Assembly (NCBI GenBank): GCA_027422505.1
Contig: JAPQWV010000017.1
Span: 13,331,501 to 13,395,500, forward strand
DNA: 64,000 bases
From: Craterostigma plantagineum
Lineage: Eukaryota; Streptophyta; Magnoliopsida; Lamiales; Linderniaceae
Reading direction: 5' to 3'
Shown here: in pieces, positions 46,290 through 61,750 of the stretch
Numbering within the stretch: position 1 is the first letter of the stretch
Layout of the letters: every line of letters starts with the position of its first letter
The notes under the pieces: generated by a model
What the model saw: the letters and a program-made list of their open reading frames with translations, nothing else
Database searches by the model: none
Told to the model about the DNA's origin: nothing
Translations under genes and position numbers: made by a program

Positions 46290-47175
46290 GGTAAGACCTC
46301 TCCTAACAATTTTCTCATTGTATTTCGCGATTGATGGCTTGAAATCTTTGAAAATTGAAGCTTTTCGAAAATCTCTCCTTCGAAATTTAATAGCTTATGC
46401 GATTTAATAGCTTAGTCCCTTACTTGTTATATCGATTTGAAGTTGATATTGAGCTAAATTTTTGCAAAAATTAGGTTTTGGGTCAACTTTGGCGAATTTG
46501 GAGAATTTGGGCTATTTGTGGCCTATTTTTAGCCGAATTTCGGAAGATTTTTGTGCTTGCACAGCTGCGCCCGTGCTTCTTGACAATTATCTCCGGACAA
46601 TACATAACTTTGCAAACCCATATTTGATATATATGCCTTTGTCTATGTAAATTAACTTGCAGTTTGTAAGCTTAGATACCCGTTCAATGTTTTCTCATTA
46701 GGAGGAAACGTTGAATGGCTACTCAGTCACGCGATACATGTACGATAATCTTTCCAGATGTGTCGGAGGGGATAAGTGCAACTTGCCAACGGTATTGAAC
46801 CTTTAAAACATCGTCGTCCTTAAATTTAAACTTTAATATAGGTTAATATGTTTTAATATTATCCTCTTGTTTAATGTTATAGATGCTAGAAGGCATCTCT
46901 TACGGCGACGAATCATTCAACGTAGTTCGGGAGTTGTAGGCGGAGCATTTTACGAGGCCTTTTTATGTAGGTACTTTATTAGACTTTTGCGTTAATATGT
47001 TTGTATATATATTATGAGATATTTGTTTGATGATGTAATTGTTGATCTTTATTGAGGATTAATTGTTTGAGGATCGATTGTTGGGGATTGATCTTTTGAT
47101 TTGTTTGGGTTGGTTCGGATTGATTGTTGGAGCATAGAAAAATCGAAAAAAAATTAAAAAAAAAATAAGCATTGG
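46290..47175 (+). other. CACTA internal sequence with possible exon relics
   Basis: Positions 46,340-46,540 repeat 43,730-43,920. A short frame from 46,714 (MATQSRDTCTIIFPDVSEG) reaches a GT at 46,791, and another frame follows an AG near 46,882 (MLEGISYGDESFNVVREL). These might be remnants of a transposon gene. I do not recognise the product and the exon pairing is speculative. Confidence 0.35.
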
Positions 47176-47466
47176 TTACGGTTCCTGGCTAAGAACCGTC
47201 GCCCAAAGCCTATTTAGAAAAAAATAAAATAAGCATGGGTGACGGTTCATGGCTAAGAACCGTCGCCCATGACCCAGAACAAAAAAATAAAAAGAAGCAC
47301 ATAGGCGATGGTTCTTTGGAGAAACCGTCACCCATGCCCATATTTGGGCGACGGTTTTGAAACCGTCGCCCATAATCCTGCACATGGGCGATGGGGCTCT
47401 AGGCGACGCCTCGAAACCGTCGCCCATGACCTATAAGAACCGCTCATGTGCTTTTCTGCACTAGTG

Positions 47467-48366
47467 AATTGAGGACAAAGGAACAGCAAACACTCTTTAA
47501 CCCAAAATTTCAAGATTTAAATGCGAAGATAAAGATTTCGCGAAATCGAGGGTTTGCGAGCTCGTTTCCGAACTCGTGAAATCGACTTTATGCTGAATCA
47601 AAGCTGAAAACCTTACATATGTATCGTGAAGTGAATGCTCAGCAAGTACAATGCAAGAATTCGGCAAGCAACGGTTGTTTGCGAATGATTTTGCGAACAA
47701 AGGGTAAAGAAAATCATTTTTTTAAAGAGGGAAGAAGTTTGTGAATGAAGGAGATGTTTGCGATAAAGTGAAGTAAATTCCATAGTTTTATTGCGAGTTA
47801 TTGAAGGAAAATATACTAGAGAAATATATTCTCCCTCGAATCATGCATACGAGAAAGATTTGGAACATATTGCGTTGAAAAATGTAAAAAGTATTTTTCT
47901 AAAAATTACTGTTCTCTCCCTCTATCATTGAAGTTTATGTTTGGCCCCTTCCCCGTCCTCTTCCTCGTGTTCTAGTGATACATTGCCGCTTCTCCGCCTC
48001 AGGACGATCGTAATCATCGGGATCGACATTACGTCGTTTGAGGATAGTGGAGTCGTCACGGCAAGTGCTTTAAGGTGGATTATTTCTCAGGCGATTCTGA
48101 ATGCAACAAAGGATCTCATGCTCTTCCTCGGTTTCTCCACTGAAAGAAGCCGAAAGAGAATAATGTAAATAATGCAAACTGCCTAGGATCGCTCTAGACA
48201 CATAGAACACAAATAATGTAAACTGCCTTAAATCTCAAACTTCAACGATCAAGCCATTATACCTCGACCACAGCATCATACGGCGTTGATGATGATGGTG
48301 ATAAGAGGGATCTTCTCGATCATGCGGCATGTCTAGTCAACATTCTCCCTTGGATGGGGAGGGAGG

Positions 48367-48435
<69 letters not shown>

Positions 48436-49163
48436 CTCCAAGAAATCATTCTTATTTTTTCAAAAATAACCTTAAGGTATTTAGAGATTTCCAAATCATA
48501 TTTTGAGTAGTGGTTAACGATATTCTCGCCTTTTAATTTCAAAGGTCAAATCTTTTCAAATTTACAAAATAACATTATTTCAGAAATCATATCATTTCAA
48601 ATAATATTAATCTCTAAAGTATAATATATATTAAATTCAAAATATTAATATATGATTATTAATTAATTTTGAAATATATATTATATATATATATATATAT
48701 ATATTAAGGTATATAGCCAATTTACCTTTTTAATTAAATAATAGTACAATACCAATTTTACCCTCCCAATATTGAACTTGTATGAAATAATAAAATAAAT
48801 ACTTGAACCACTTGTAGTTATATTTCGGCCAAGCCGATTTTTTGCGACTCTAATTTTCTCTTTTCAATCCGACACTACCTTGTTGATCCTTTTTAAACCC
48901 GACCATCTTGGTTCGTCTCAATCTGGCCCGAGAGAAATTCAATAGTTTGGTATACCCGATCTTGTGGTACCGAACTAATCCTTTCTTGAGTACGAATTTG
49001 ATCTAATCACAATTCACAAACTGATATAGAATTTCGTATGCGTACAAACACTTCATCGATGTCTCGGTCGGGTGAGAGTCATGCAATGTCAATTCACTAA
49101 ACTCGACAATATGATAGATTATGATAGAACAATTACCAAACTACCATTTACGTCCCATGTGAG
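47467..49163. other. Intergenic DNA with GA and TA microsatellites
   Basis: Holds a long GA tract (48,357-48,430) preceded by GGGA units and a TA tract (48,685-48,706). The frame at 47,941-48,168 does not start with ATG and shows no family features. No gene supported. Confidence 0.6.
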
Positions 49164-49752
49164 CATGATTTTTAAGACCGGACCGGACCGACCGCATTCC
49201 GGCCGGAAACCGGGGAACCGGTCGGAAATCCGGTCCGGTTCCAGTCTGGGGTACATTTAAAAAAAATAAATATTTAATAATTCATAAGTAACATAAAAAA
49301 GAGAAAATTTATGAATATGTTGATTTTGGTCTGATGGTAAAGTGAGTTTGTTACAAACGTTGATGGGCTGGGTTCGAACCCCACCCAACATATTCCTTTT
49401 TTTTATTTATAATTACGTTATAAGCCCAGTATTTTCATTTATGTTTACTTTTGACCCAAATTGATAAATTTTAATACTTGACATCCCATATTGCAATTAA
49501 TTTTTAACCCCTACATAATTTAGTTTTATTTAATTTGCCACTTAATTTTATAAACTTATTAACTGGGAAAAATTCATAAGATATGTATATTTTCTTTGAT
49601 ATTTTGATTAATTTATTTATAAAATATATATTTGTTATATATAGAGATACCGGTTTTACTTCGGTTTGGTTCCGGTTTTATAACAGTTAACCATTAAACC
49701 TTAAACCACTAAAATATCTGATCCGGTTCGAAAACCCGGTTTCAGAACCTTG
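49164..49752. mobile_element. Non-autonomous hAT element, 589 bp, perfect 8-bp target duplication
   Basis: CATGTGAG flanks it on both sides (49,156-49,163 and 49,753-49,760). Termini are imperfect inverted repeats: CATGATTTTTAAGACCGG on the left and, in complement, CAAGGTTCTGAAACCGG on the right. CCGG-rich subterminal repeats lie at both ends. It has no transposase. Around 49,325-49,382 it carries a tRNA-like stretch with box B GGGTTCGAACCC. Confidence 0.88.
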
Positions 49753-51815
49753 CATGTGAGTTAGTTTTAATGCTTTGGTCAAAGGCTTGTAATTTCCCGT
49801 CCACGAAATTCTCATCGGACATATACCTCGATTTAATCGTGGTCGTGATTCGTGAATCCCGCTCGGCGGTCCAAGCCCGCAATCTCATTCTGTTGTCAAG
49901 ACCGTATTTCCTCACCAACCATGCATCCGCAAATCGAGCCTACCAAAGCTAATGACAAGTCAAGACCCGCCAACTCCAACATTGACCCCTTCGGTCTAAT
50001 TTTCACGCAAACTACTATATTCAGTGGATTGATTATTGGCATTCGTAACATGTGATCGATTTGACTACGAGTCAGAATCCATATATAAGCAATCCATGAT
50101 TCATTATGTATCAATGTCACGACCACCCACCTTCGAAGTGAATTTGACACAGTCACCTTAGACACGCCGACATATAAAGTCATAATCATTGAACCAATCA
50201 ACCTACAAGAGATTATGATTTGTAGACTGATTTTACACTAGAGAATAAGAGTCTGTCGGTGTCCCTCTCCATCTAACAAAAATGATGACTAAACTCTTAA
50301 TGCTGGGGTTTTATTTATTTATCATCTCATTGAATGCCCTATAAGATTCATATAATAAATATATAACATGCCTCTTCATCGAATGAAACACATAAAATTC
50401 GATTAATATTATGTAGGTTGAGCTCCCGGGTTGGGTTCAGCTGGGTTTGGCTAACCCATAGGAGCAATGATGTTGTGATGTCGGTACATCTGCTGGTCGG
50501 CAAGACTGAGCAAAGCCATCAGATTTATCATCATCTATAAATATCAATGTTGGTTGTCATTTTCACCCACTCAGAAAAAAAAAATGATGGATGGTCTTTT
50601 TAACCCCTCAGTGGCGAAGAGCTTGATGGACTCTCCGGTCAGAAGGTGATCTCCACCAACTACAAGATTCCCAGCCGTACCGCCAAAAGGGGAAGAGCTC
50701 GGTGGACCATCATGTCAAAAAGAGGCTTTCCTTCCACTACGAGATTCCCTCGCGTATCATAGCGTCATCTCACAAAGAACATATTAATCCTCACATAATC
50801 AGTAATCACCCAAAGCGACTAATATGCAAATCTTTCACATGCTCACCAATCACCCAAAGCGACATATATGACTACAAGCAAATGAGACATTGCATAATAC
50901 AAGGTATATAAGACACAGCCTCGAAACAATAACTCGTGCCCAACAACATAAAGCATATATTTTTAAAGATAGCAAATAGTTCAACCCAAATCATATATGT
51001 GTTAGCCGTCTGCTTGATCGGTAGGAGTATATTTGGACAAAACAAATGGAATTCTAAGATTGTGTACACAATTTTCTTAAAACAGATTCGCTCCCTCTCG
51101 TTTGTGTTTAAGGTTTTTACGAGTGTCTATTTTCCGGGATACTTCGAAAAATACTTGGCGTTTGTTTTGCACTAAACAACACCAATGGCTAACTTGAACG
51201 TGTTACTAAATGAAAAGGAATTTCTACGATGCTTGTGTTTTTCGTCCCATTCTCCATTCGGGTATCAGTTCAGTTTCGGTGACCAGTGCGTCCCACTTGG
51301 TCTCGATCTCAGTACAATCCGATATACTTCAGTACCAAACGTGTTTCGGTTGGAGACGTAAGCCACGTTAAATACCGCATACGAGAAGTGTTAAATTCGG
51401 AGCAAAACGAGGGTCAGGCCCGTTAGTTTTTGGTCCGACATTCGTGTGCAGGGTCGCACGCTCGCACACGGCTGGATTTGCAACCGCCCTGCGCAAGCAC
51501 GCGAGTGGCACACATGCGCCATAATATTGCTTATTTATTTTAAACCAGCAAAATCTACATCCATATATAAGGCGTGTCAAACCAAGCAACTTTTTCTATG
51601 GGGAAATCCCACTTCATTTCCTTCCAAATAATTCACATTTACAAGCGAAAAATTGAAGCACACTTCCTTTAATTAATTTTTCCAACAACTTTATATCTTG
51701 AAGAATAAAAAAACAACTTATACGGTGACTCGTGCCCGAGGTACGTTTATTTACACTGAATAATTCGTACCTGCTAATTTCTCAAGTGAATAATGAGATA
51801 CATATATCACATATA
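49753..51815. other. Intergenic DNA, no gene supported
   Basis: Includes a slightly GC-richer stretch at 50,590-50,760 with two similar short segments (CAACTACAAGATTCCC and CCACTACGAGATTCCC) that does not match a family I recognise. No repeats with clear boundaries. Confidence 0.5.
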
Positions 51816-52309
51816 CAGTAACCTCTATAAATTAATACTCTATAAATTAATAAACTCTCAAAAATAATAAAATCTTTTAGTCTCGACTTGAGCCTATATA
51901 AAAAATCATTAAATTCGATTAGAATAAAATAATAACTTTTCGATAAACCTCTTTAAAATATTAGGTCCCACTAAAATTTTAATAAATATTACAATTATAA
52001 ATATTATGGTAATCTACTAAAATATTACAATTATAAAATATTCATGTCTTTGCTACGGTCACCATGTCAAATATTTAAAAGATCATTACAACAAATAAAA
52101 TGATGAGTAGTAGTATTGACAAATTATCGTGAAAGAACTTGGTGTATGTTAGATAAAGATATATACTCATATTCTCATTTGATACATTCCACCACCGAAT
52201 TTAAAAAGTTTATCTTTTAATTAATAACATATTAATTTATCGATACATTAATAGCTCTAATTAATAAAATTAGTGGTCCCACTGTTATTAATTTGTAGAG
52301 GTTTTACTA
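51816..52309. mobile_element. Emigrant/pogo-like MITE
   Basis: The left end CAGTAACCTCTATAAATTAA and the right end, in complement TAGTAAAACCTCTACAAATT, are the inverted termini of Emigrant-type (pogo, Tc1/mariner) elements, flanked by the target TA (51,814-51,815 and 52,310-52,311). It is 494 bp, AT-rich, with no transposase. Confidence 0.8.
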
Positions 52310-52324
52310 TATACATATATATGG

Positions 52325-52705
52325 AGACTTGCTATGGTGCCCACCTATCGTGAGTAACCACCGTAGCACCATAGCTGATTTGGCAATTACAGCTCATTTT
52401 CTCCCACTCCGGCGATGCCATCACCTCCGCACCTCCTCTTAGCTTCCTCATAACATCCGCCCATCTTCCACGCACTCATTTATCAGAAATTCATCATCTC
52501 AGTTATGTACTAGAAAATTGCAGTATAATATGAATTTCTGATAAACGAGTGCGTGGAAGATGGACAGCGGAGGTTATGAGGAAGCTAAGAGGGGCGGCGG
52601 AGGTGATGGCATCGCCGGAGTGGGAGAAAATGAGCTGTAATTGCGAAAACAAATATGGTGCTCACGGTGGTTGTTCACGGTAGGTGGGCACCATAGAAAA
52701 CATCT
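52325..52705. mobile_element. Mutator-like foldback MITE with 170-bp arms
   Basis: Arms 52,325-52,494 and 52,530-52,705 are reverse complements over almost their full length (for example TATGGTGCCCACC against GGTGGGCACCATA and AGAAATTCAT against ATGAATTTCT), separated by a 35-base loop. ATATATATGG flanks both sides (52,315-52,324 and 52,706-52,715), which fits a Mutator-type 9-10-bp target duplication, though TA-rich sequence weakens that. No coding sequence. A transcript through it would form a long hairpin. Confidence 0.85.
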
Positions 52706-52714
52706 ATATATATG

Positions 52715-55408
52715 GGTGAGCACCTTATACGAACACTCCAATGTGGCATTGCCACATAGCTATCCTTCCTTAAATAGAACTAAATTTAATTTATAAAGTA
52801 ATGACGTATAGCTATACCAATTTTCATAAAGTTTGCTTTTTTTTATTGCAAGAAAGTTGATTAACTTCCGAATCCCAGGAATTAAAGATGCTTTCGATCT
52901 CACAAAAGATAAAGAAGAGACATAATGCATATAAGAATGATACTGTGTATGCTTTAACATCCAGGCGGCCGATAGTGATGGAACCATAGGGGAGTCAGAG
53001 GGGTCGGCCGACCCCCCGGCGGCCGGAGATAGAGGTAGGAATGGTGCTCACGGTGGATTTGACTGTTAAGAATATTTGAGGAAGAAGATGACTACTAACC
53101 CTAAATTAACGTGAATTGGGGGAATTTCATTTGGGCTGCAATTGGGCCTAAGCTAAATTTAGATATCTCGTTATATATATTGTACTAAGTTTCTATAGTC
53201 CAATTCAATTTTTTCTTTAACCCCTCAATTTTAATTTTATTTATTTGAAACAAAATGTTTTACTTTAATTAACGAAACCAAATATTATTGTATTATTGAA
53301 ATAGCTTGTTAATGTATGTGTTGTTCGACTACAGGTTTCTAGAAAGATTCTCAAGTCTATAAATAGCAAGTTATATATGGTTAAACAATTTCAATGAAAA
53401 TTAAATTAATTATAGAAGTTTTGTCTAAAGACGGATAATAACTTTTTCGTACAACTGTTCTTTTGTTATATCTGATTTTTTGCAGGTGTTGAAATAAATA
53501 AATTTTGGAATGATTTTAAGATATCTCCCACAATTTAGTGTCATCTTTACAATACATACATAACTTATGCAAAATCTATTTTGAATTCATTGTATGCTTT
53601 ACAATTATTCTTCGACCCCCGAATAAAAAAGTCTTGTTCCGTCGCTGCGTGCCAAGACATACTGTAATGAAACTACCTAAGCTAGAGATAAGATAAGTAC
53701 CTCACGATCTCATTCAGAGTATATAACCCTATAATAAATCAACGAGTCAGATCAAGAGTACTCACTCCCTCTTCCATTTTCATCGATAATATTGCTAAAA
53801 TGTTCTTCACTGCTCTTCTTAATCCGCTTGCTTATTCGAAGGCGATGGATTAGTGTACAACGACAACGCCAGACTACTTTCGTTCCTTTAGCTGCTCTTT
53901 TGATTCCGTGCTGATCATTTCTTGTCCGAGAGGTAAGTTCAAATTGATCACTTCTTCACAATCTGATGATGATGGGGGCCGCCTTTCTCTTGTTCAGCAA
54001 ACAAGGTTTTCGTTGAAACTTGAATCTTCTGACGATGTGAGAACTCTCTTCTCATGATCCATCTTATGCCGCATCATCATCATCATCTTTAAGGAGCTAA
54101 GCTCCATATAAGGGTTTCGGCGACGGTGAGGAAAATGGCCATCGTTTTCGCCGGCGACGGATGTGCCACGGAGGAGACGACGAACACCGGCGAGGATAAC
54201 GGCGAAATGCAGCGATTATCCCAGCGGTTGCTGGTGATTGTCCTGGTTGTCTCCGGTGAGTGGGGCGACGGCGTCCGGTAGGGGTGTGCAATGGTTTTAG
54301 AAAACCGCCCGAACCGCCCGCCACCGCAGCGTATAATACATTTAACCGACAAAACTGATGTTTAATTTTATTTACAAAACCGCACCGTAATTACGGTGCG
54401 GTGTGAAGTTTTGGTACAAACCGCACCGCATCGAACCGCACTTTAGTTTCTGAATTTTTTTACTAATTATATCTAATTTTTATTTATAGTAATCGTACAC
54501 TAGTCATATCGAAATTTATTTTCGTTACTAATAAGTCTTTAATTATATGCTAATTTGGTTGATCATATGAAAGTTATATCATTACTAACATAGTTAATTT
54601 TATTTCTTATGTTAAACATGTTTCTATAAGAACAAACAGCCGGACATGTAGGGTTAAACTAGATACGACTCGAACATTTAATAACAAATTGACCTACAAA
54701 TTATATTTTGAGCTTCCAATCGGACCACAAAGCTAAACAAAAATATTAAAATAAATAAATTGGCTCCTAATATAAGCAAAACCTACTATAAAATAAGATA
54801 ACAAATTTTTTGGACAATGGTGACATTTTTATATATGAGGCAAATACCTCGACTTGCACCTTGTTTCTGAGGCAAGGTGATGTCTCATCACCTTTTTGTG
54901 CCCAACTCTTTTAAAACTATTTTTTCATTCGATAAAATATAAGTATTTTCTTTGTTCGGTTAAAAACTGCAAAACCGCACCGTAGCCACATCAAACCGCT
55001 CGAAACCGTACGTGTGGTTTTATTTTTCAAAATTACTGTTTGAGAATTGTTTTTCAAAAAACCGCATAAGCGATTTGGTGCGTAATTGGCCGAAAAACGC
55101 ACCACACACACCCCTAGTCTCCGGCAAGGAGGTTGCAGGGGGCAAGTGAGGGGCGATGGCAGATGGAAGAGGAAGAACAAGTATGTGAGGGCTTGTTCCA
55201 ATTACTATAATTAACCCTAGTAATGCTAACTAAAATCTAATTTCATTATTAAATTAAATTTAATTATATCTAGGGAAGGTACTATAATTAACCCTAATAA
55301 TGCTAACTAAAATCTAATTTTATTATTAGATTAAACTTAATTATATTTAAGGAAGGATAGTTATGTTTCAATGCCACATGGGAGTGCTCATATAATGTCG
55401 TGGACACC
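52715..55408. mobile_element. Non-autonomous Mutator-like element with long inverted termini, hosting an hAT
   Basis: The first 80 bases (GGTGAGCACC, ACACTCCAATGTGGC, ATAGCTATCCTTCC) are the reverse complement, with mismatches, of the last 85 bases (GGAAGGATAGTTATG, GCCACATGGGAGTGC, TGGACACC). No target duplication was defined because the borders are TA-rich. A direct tandem repeat of about 76 bp lies at 55,203-55,355 beside the right terminus. GC-rich sequence at 53,800-54,270 and 55,117-55,190 may be captured host DNA; its source is unknown. An 838-bp hAT lies inside. Confidence 0.6.
54279..55116. mobile_element. Non-autonomous hAT element, 838 bp
   Basis: It starts TAGGGGTGTGCAATGG and ends ACACACACCCCTA, an inverted terminal repeat. 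The flanks GCGTCCGG (54,271-54,278) and GTCTCCGG (55,117-55,124) agree at 6 of 8 positions, as an aged target duplication would. Many AACCGCACCG-type motifs near both ends are hAT subterminal repeats. No transposase. Confidence 0.83.
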
Positions 55409-55417
55409 ATATCATTG

Positions 55418-55420
<3 letters not shown>

Positions 55421-55464
<44 letters not shown>
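55421..55464. repeat. TA microsatellite downstream of GAPCp
   Basis: A pure AT-dinucleotide tract of 44 bases beside the right terminus of the Mutator-like element and about 120 bases past the GAPCp stop codon. Confidence 0.95.
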
Positions 55465-55466
<2 letters not shown>

Positions 55467-55581
55467 CGACAACATACATGGCAGCGGCACACCACCACAA
55501 GGGCATTTAATAGTGTGTTTTAAATTTAATTGAATTATGTAGAGAATAAAACATTATTATTGCATAGACTCACTCTCTCCT

Positions 55582-59235
<3,654 letters not shown>

Positions 59236-59273
59236 TTCCTAACACAGGTATCAGAATCACAACTCAGATGGTA

Positions 59274-59285
59274 TACTATATATAC
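59274..59285 (-). promoter_or_regulatory. Probable GAPCp TATA box
   Basis: The minus strand reads TGTATATATAGTATAC, a good plant TATA context, 40-50 bases before the ATG at 59,235. That distance implies a very short 5' UTR, or use of another start site upstream. Confidence 0.5.
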
Positions 59286-59541
59286 AAGGAAGAAATCGAC
59301 TTCTAAAATAGTATTTTAATGGCGGAAACCTCTTTGATATAGGGTTTTGCCCTTTCCAGTGACTAACTAGGCAACTGTTTGGTTATTTAAATGCGTGAGG
59401 ACTCAGCGACGAGGCGGAGGATTCTAGAGAAATGTTTTAGTATTGTATTTTGTATTGTCAACCTAGCCTCGTGTGATTGATGATGGATGCAATGCATCTT
59501 TATATTGTATTTATATTCTATTATATAAAGGGTATGGTGGT

Positions 59542-61035
59542 CGACGTTCGGAAATCGGATTTAGAACCGGATCGGAAATTTTAATGGTATAATGTTTAGT
59601 GAGTTAATCGGTATAAAATCAAAATTAAACCGGAGTGAAACTGTTATCTTAAATATAATAAATATATATTTATTAATTAATCAAATAATATGGAAAATAT
59701 AAATGTTTTTATGAATTTTTTCAAATTATAATTTTATACTAGGACTCTACACTCTATGCGTGTGCTAAAATTATAATTGTCCTAATTTTAAATTTAAAAT
59801 TTATAATTTATGTTTAGTTGATGAATTTTTATTAGGGGTGAGCAAAATCGGATATCCGGTTTATTGGTCCGGATTTCGCATATCGAAAAATGATATCCGT
59901 ATCCGCTCCAGTTTATTCGGGTATTTAAACCGGACATCCGCATCCGGTTTTTAAATTTATTTTTCTTATATTTTTATTATTTTCTTTTCAAAATTATATT
60001 TTTTATTTCTTATCACAATATATATTTTTTAATATATGAATTTCTACACATTGTAATTCACAATATGTGAATTTATGATTCAAAATTACATAATAAATAA
60101 TAAACACAATACCACAAATTCACATTAATTTTTAAACTTGCATCTCGATGTTTTTATGTTTTTTTAACTCAAATCTCTAACAAAGTTTTTTGCAATAATA
60201 AAATAATATAAATTTAAATATTCTACTTGATGATTTGTTTTTCCATTTTTGGACCTCTATTTTTCTTTTTGACTATTTTTTTATTTTTTTTAATTTTTTT
60301 AAATGTAAAACCGCATGCCGGATATCCGGATTTTAGACAAACTACTATTCGTATCCGATCCGGTTTATTTTAAAATAAATCGAATCGGATATCTTATCCG
60401 GTTTTGAAAACCGGATATCCGTTTTTCCACGTTTTGAAAACCGGACCGGATTGGAATCCGGTTTCCGGATATTTTTGCACACCCCTAATTTTTATATATA
60501 TAAAAGGAAAATAATGAGTAGAATTATAAGTATAATAACTAAATACTGAGGGGTTAAATATGATAATTATTTAATTAAGAAATTAGAAATAGAGGGGTTA
60601 AATTGTAAATATTTTACTGACCAAAATGACATATAATAACCACTCCTCACCCTTAATATAAGAATAGATATTAAGGGGTAAAATTAAATAAAAGTAAGTT
60701 GCGTTATAAATTAATTATGTCAAGTATTAAATCCATGAATTTTAGGGTCAAATTTGAATAAAAATAAAATAGTGAGTTAAGAAGTTAATTATAAAATAAC
60801 AATAATGGTCTTGAATGGATTCGAGCCCAAGCCCATTAAGTAATTACCCACCAACTTCACTAATAGACCAATCTAATTTATTAGTTTCCTCTATCTTTTT
60901 TAAATATATTAGACCAAATATTTTTATTAATTTTTTAATTTAGGAAAAAAGACCGAACCGGAATCGGTCCGACTTTTTGACCGGTCCAGTCAGAACAGGG
61001 CCGGAACCAGCCGATTCGGTCCGGTCTTCAAAACC
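59542..61035. mobile_element. Non-autonomous hAT element, outer, with perfect ATGGTGGT target duplication
   Basis: ATGGTGGT lies at 59,534-59,541 and 61,036-61,043. The right end, in complement, reads GGTTTTGAAGACCGGACCG, and the left end CGACGTTCGGAAATCGG is a weaker partner. CCGG-rich subterminal repeats occur at both ends. In complement, its sequence about 150-450 bases from the end matches the hAT at 49,164-49,752, including a tRNA-like stretch (box B complement GGATTCGAGCCC at 60,818). It is 839 bp without the inner hAT. It lies 300 bp upstream of GAPCp. Confidence 0.83.
59833..60487. mobile_element. Non-autonomous hAT element, inner, 655 bp, perfect target duplication
   Basis: It starts TAGGGGTGAGCAAAATCGG and ends ATATTTTTGCACACCCCTA, inverted terminal repeats of the same type as the hAT at 54,279. 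ATTTTTAT flanks both sides (59,825-59,832 and 60,488-60,495). Repeats of GGATATCCG occur near both ends. No transposase. Confidence 0.92.
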
Positions 61036-61448
61036 ATGGTGGTACTGGTGGCATACTTTTTGCCCATACTTTTTTACTTTCTAGTTACTCTAGGTCACTG
61101 TAGTATTTGCATAGCTGTCTTAAGTCACGGAAATTTGTTATTAAGATCCAATTTAAAGTTTTATCTCTAAGGGATTGAAAAATATATTTCTACCTTTTTT
61201 CAGGACTGGAACCCAATTCTCTCAAAATTGAAATGCCTATTTTCTATAAAGGTAATTACATGCCATGCCCAAATAATAGTTTGTTTTTGATTCGGGCCCT
61301 ATTTATATTCATATAGATAGAAGTACCTAGATTGAAGTTTCATCTAGAAATAAGAACATAATCCATTATAAAAGACATATTTGCCCATAATAAACAAAAA
61401 GAATTATGAATCATTGCCATCGTCTTTTTCAAACGAGCAAAGCAACCA
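61036..61448. other. Spacer, no gene seen
   Basis: AT-rich interval between the hAT and the minisatellite. Confidence 0.5.
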
Positions 61449-61750
61449 TGAAGAAGTGGTATAGAGTGTACAGGAAGTGGTATTGTAGATCCATGAGGCG
61501 GTACTGTAGACCCATGAAGTGGTACTGTAGATCCATGAAGTGGTACTGGTGAATAGTGAAGTGATACGGTAGACCCATGAAGTGGTACTGGTGAATAGTA
61601 AAGTGGTACAACATTTGTAGACCCATGAAGTGGTACTTTTGAACAGAGAAGAAGTGGTACTGTAGATCCATGAAGTGGTACTGTTGAACAGAGAAGTGGT
61701 ACATCATTTGTAGACCCATGAAGTGGTACTGTTGAACAGAGAATGGTACA
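61449..61750. repeat. Minisatellite based on CCATGAAGTGGTACTG
   Basis: Units of roughly 20-45 bp share the core CCCATGAAGTGGTACTG and alternate with GTAGAYC or GAACAGAGAAG-type linkers. On the minus strand the array stays open and reads a repetitive MGLQ-YHF peptide, which is a by-product of the repeat and not evidence for a gene. Confidence 0.85.

Larger units (their letters stand above)
36057..47466. mobile_element. Probable CACTA transposon hosting two nested LTR insertions
   Basis: The right end reads TTTTCTGCACTAGTG, the complement of a CACTAGTGCAGAAAA terminus, ending at 47,466. Just inside are many copies of an inverted GGCGACGGTTTC/GAAACCGTCGCC motif (47,180-47,430), typical CACTA subterminal repeats. 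The same motif occurs at 43,620-43,700 and at 36,060-36,104. On the left, CACTATAATTGTCGCC starts at 36,057. AAT precedes the left CACTA (36,054-36,056) and follows the right end (47,467-47,469), as a 3-bp target duplication would. Beyond CACTA the two termini do not match, so the left end is degraded or the pairing is wrong. No transposase is recognised; without the insertions it is about 1.7 kb. Confidence 0.6.

Noticed and set aside
47941..48168. 75-codon ORF in the intergenic region
   Set aside because: No ATG at its start, Ser-rich beginning, no recognised family and no splice partners.
48333..48542. 69-codon ORF with Ser-Leu repeats
   Set aside because: It is the translation of the GA microsatellite.
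49320..49395. Possible tRNA gene inside the hAT element
   Set aside because: Only box-like motifs are seen, no stems; the homologous copy near 60,818 is diverged in the same way.
50590..50911. Possible gene fragment with two similar short segments
   Set aside because: I could not match either frame to a known family and there are no supporting exons.
54089..54352. Minus-strand Ser/Pro/Arg-rich ORFs
   Set aside because: They cross the hAT insertion border at 54,279, so they cannot be original genes; likely shadows of GC-rich captured sequence.
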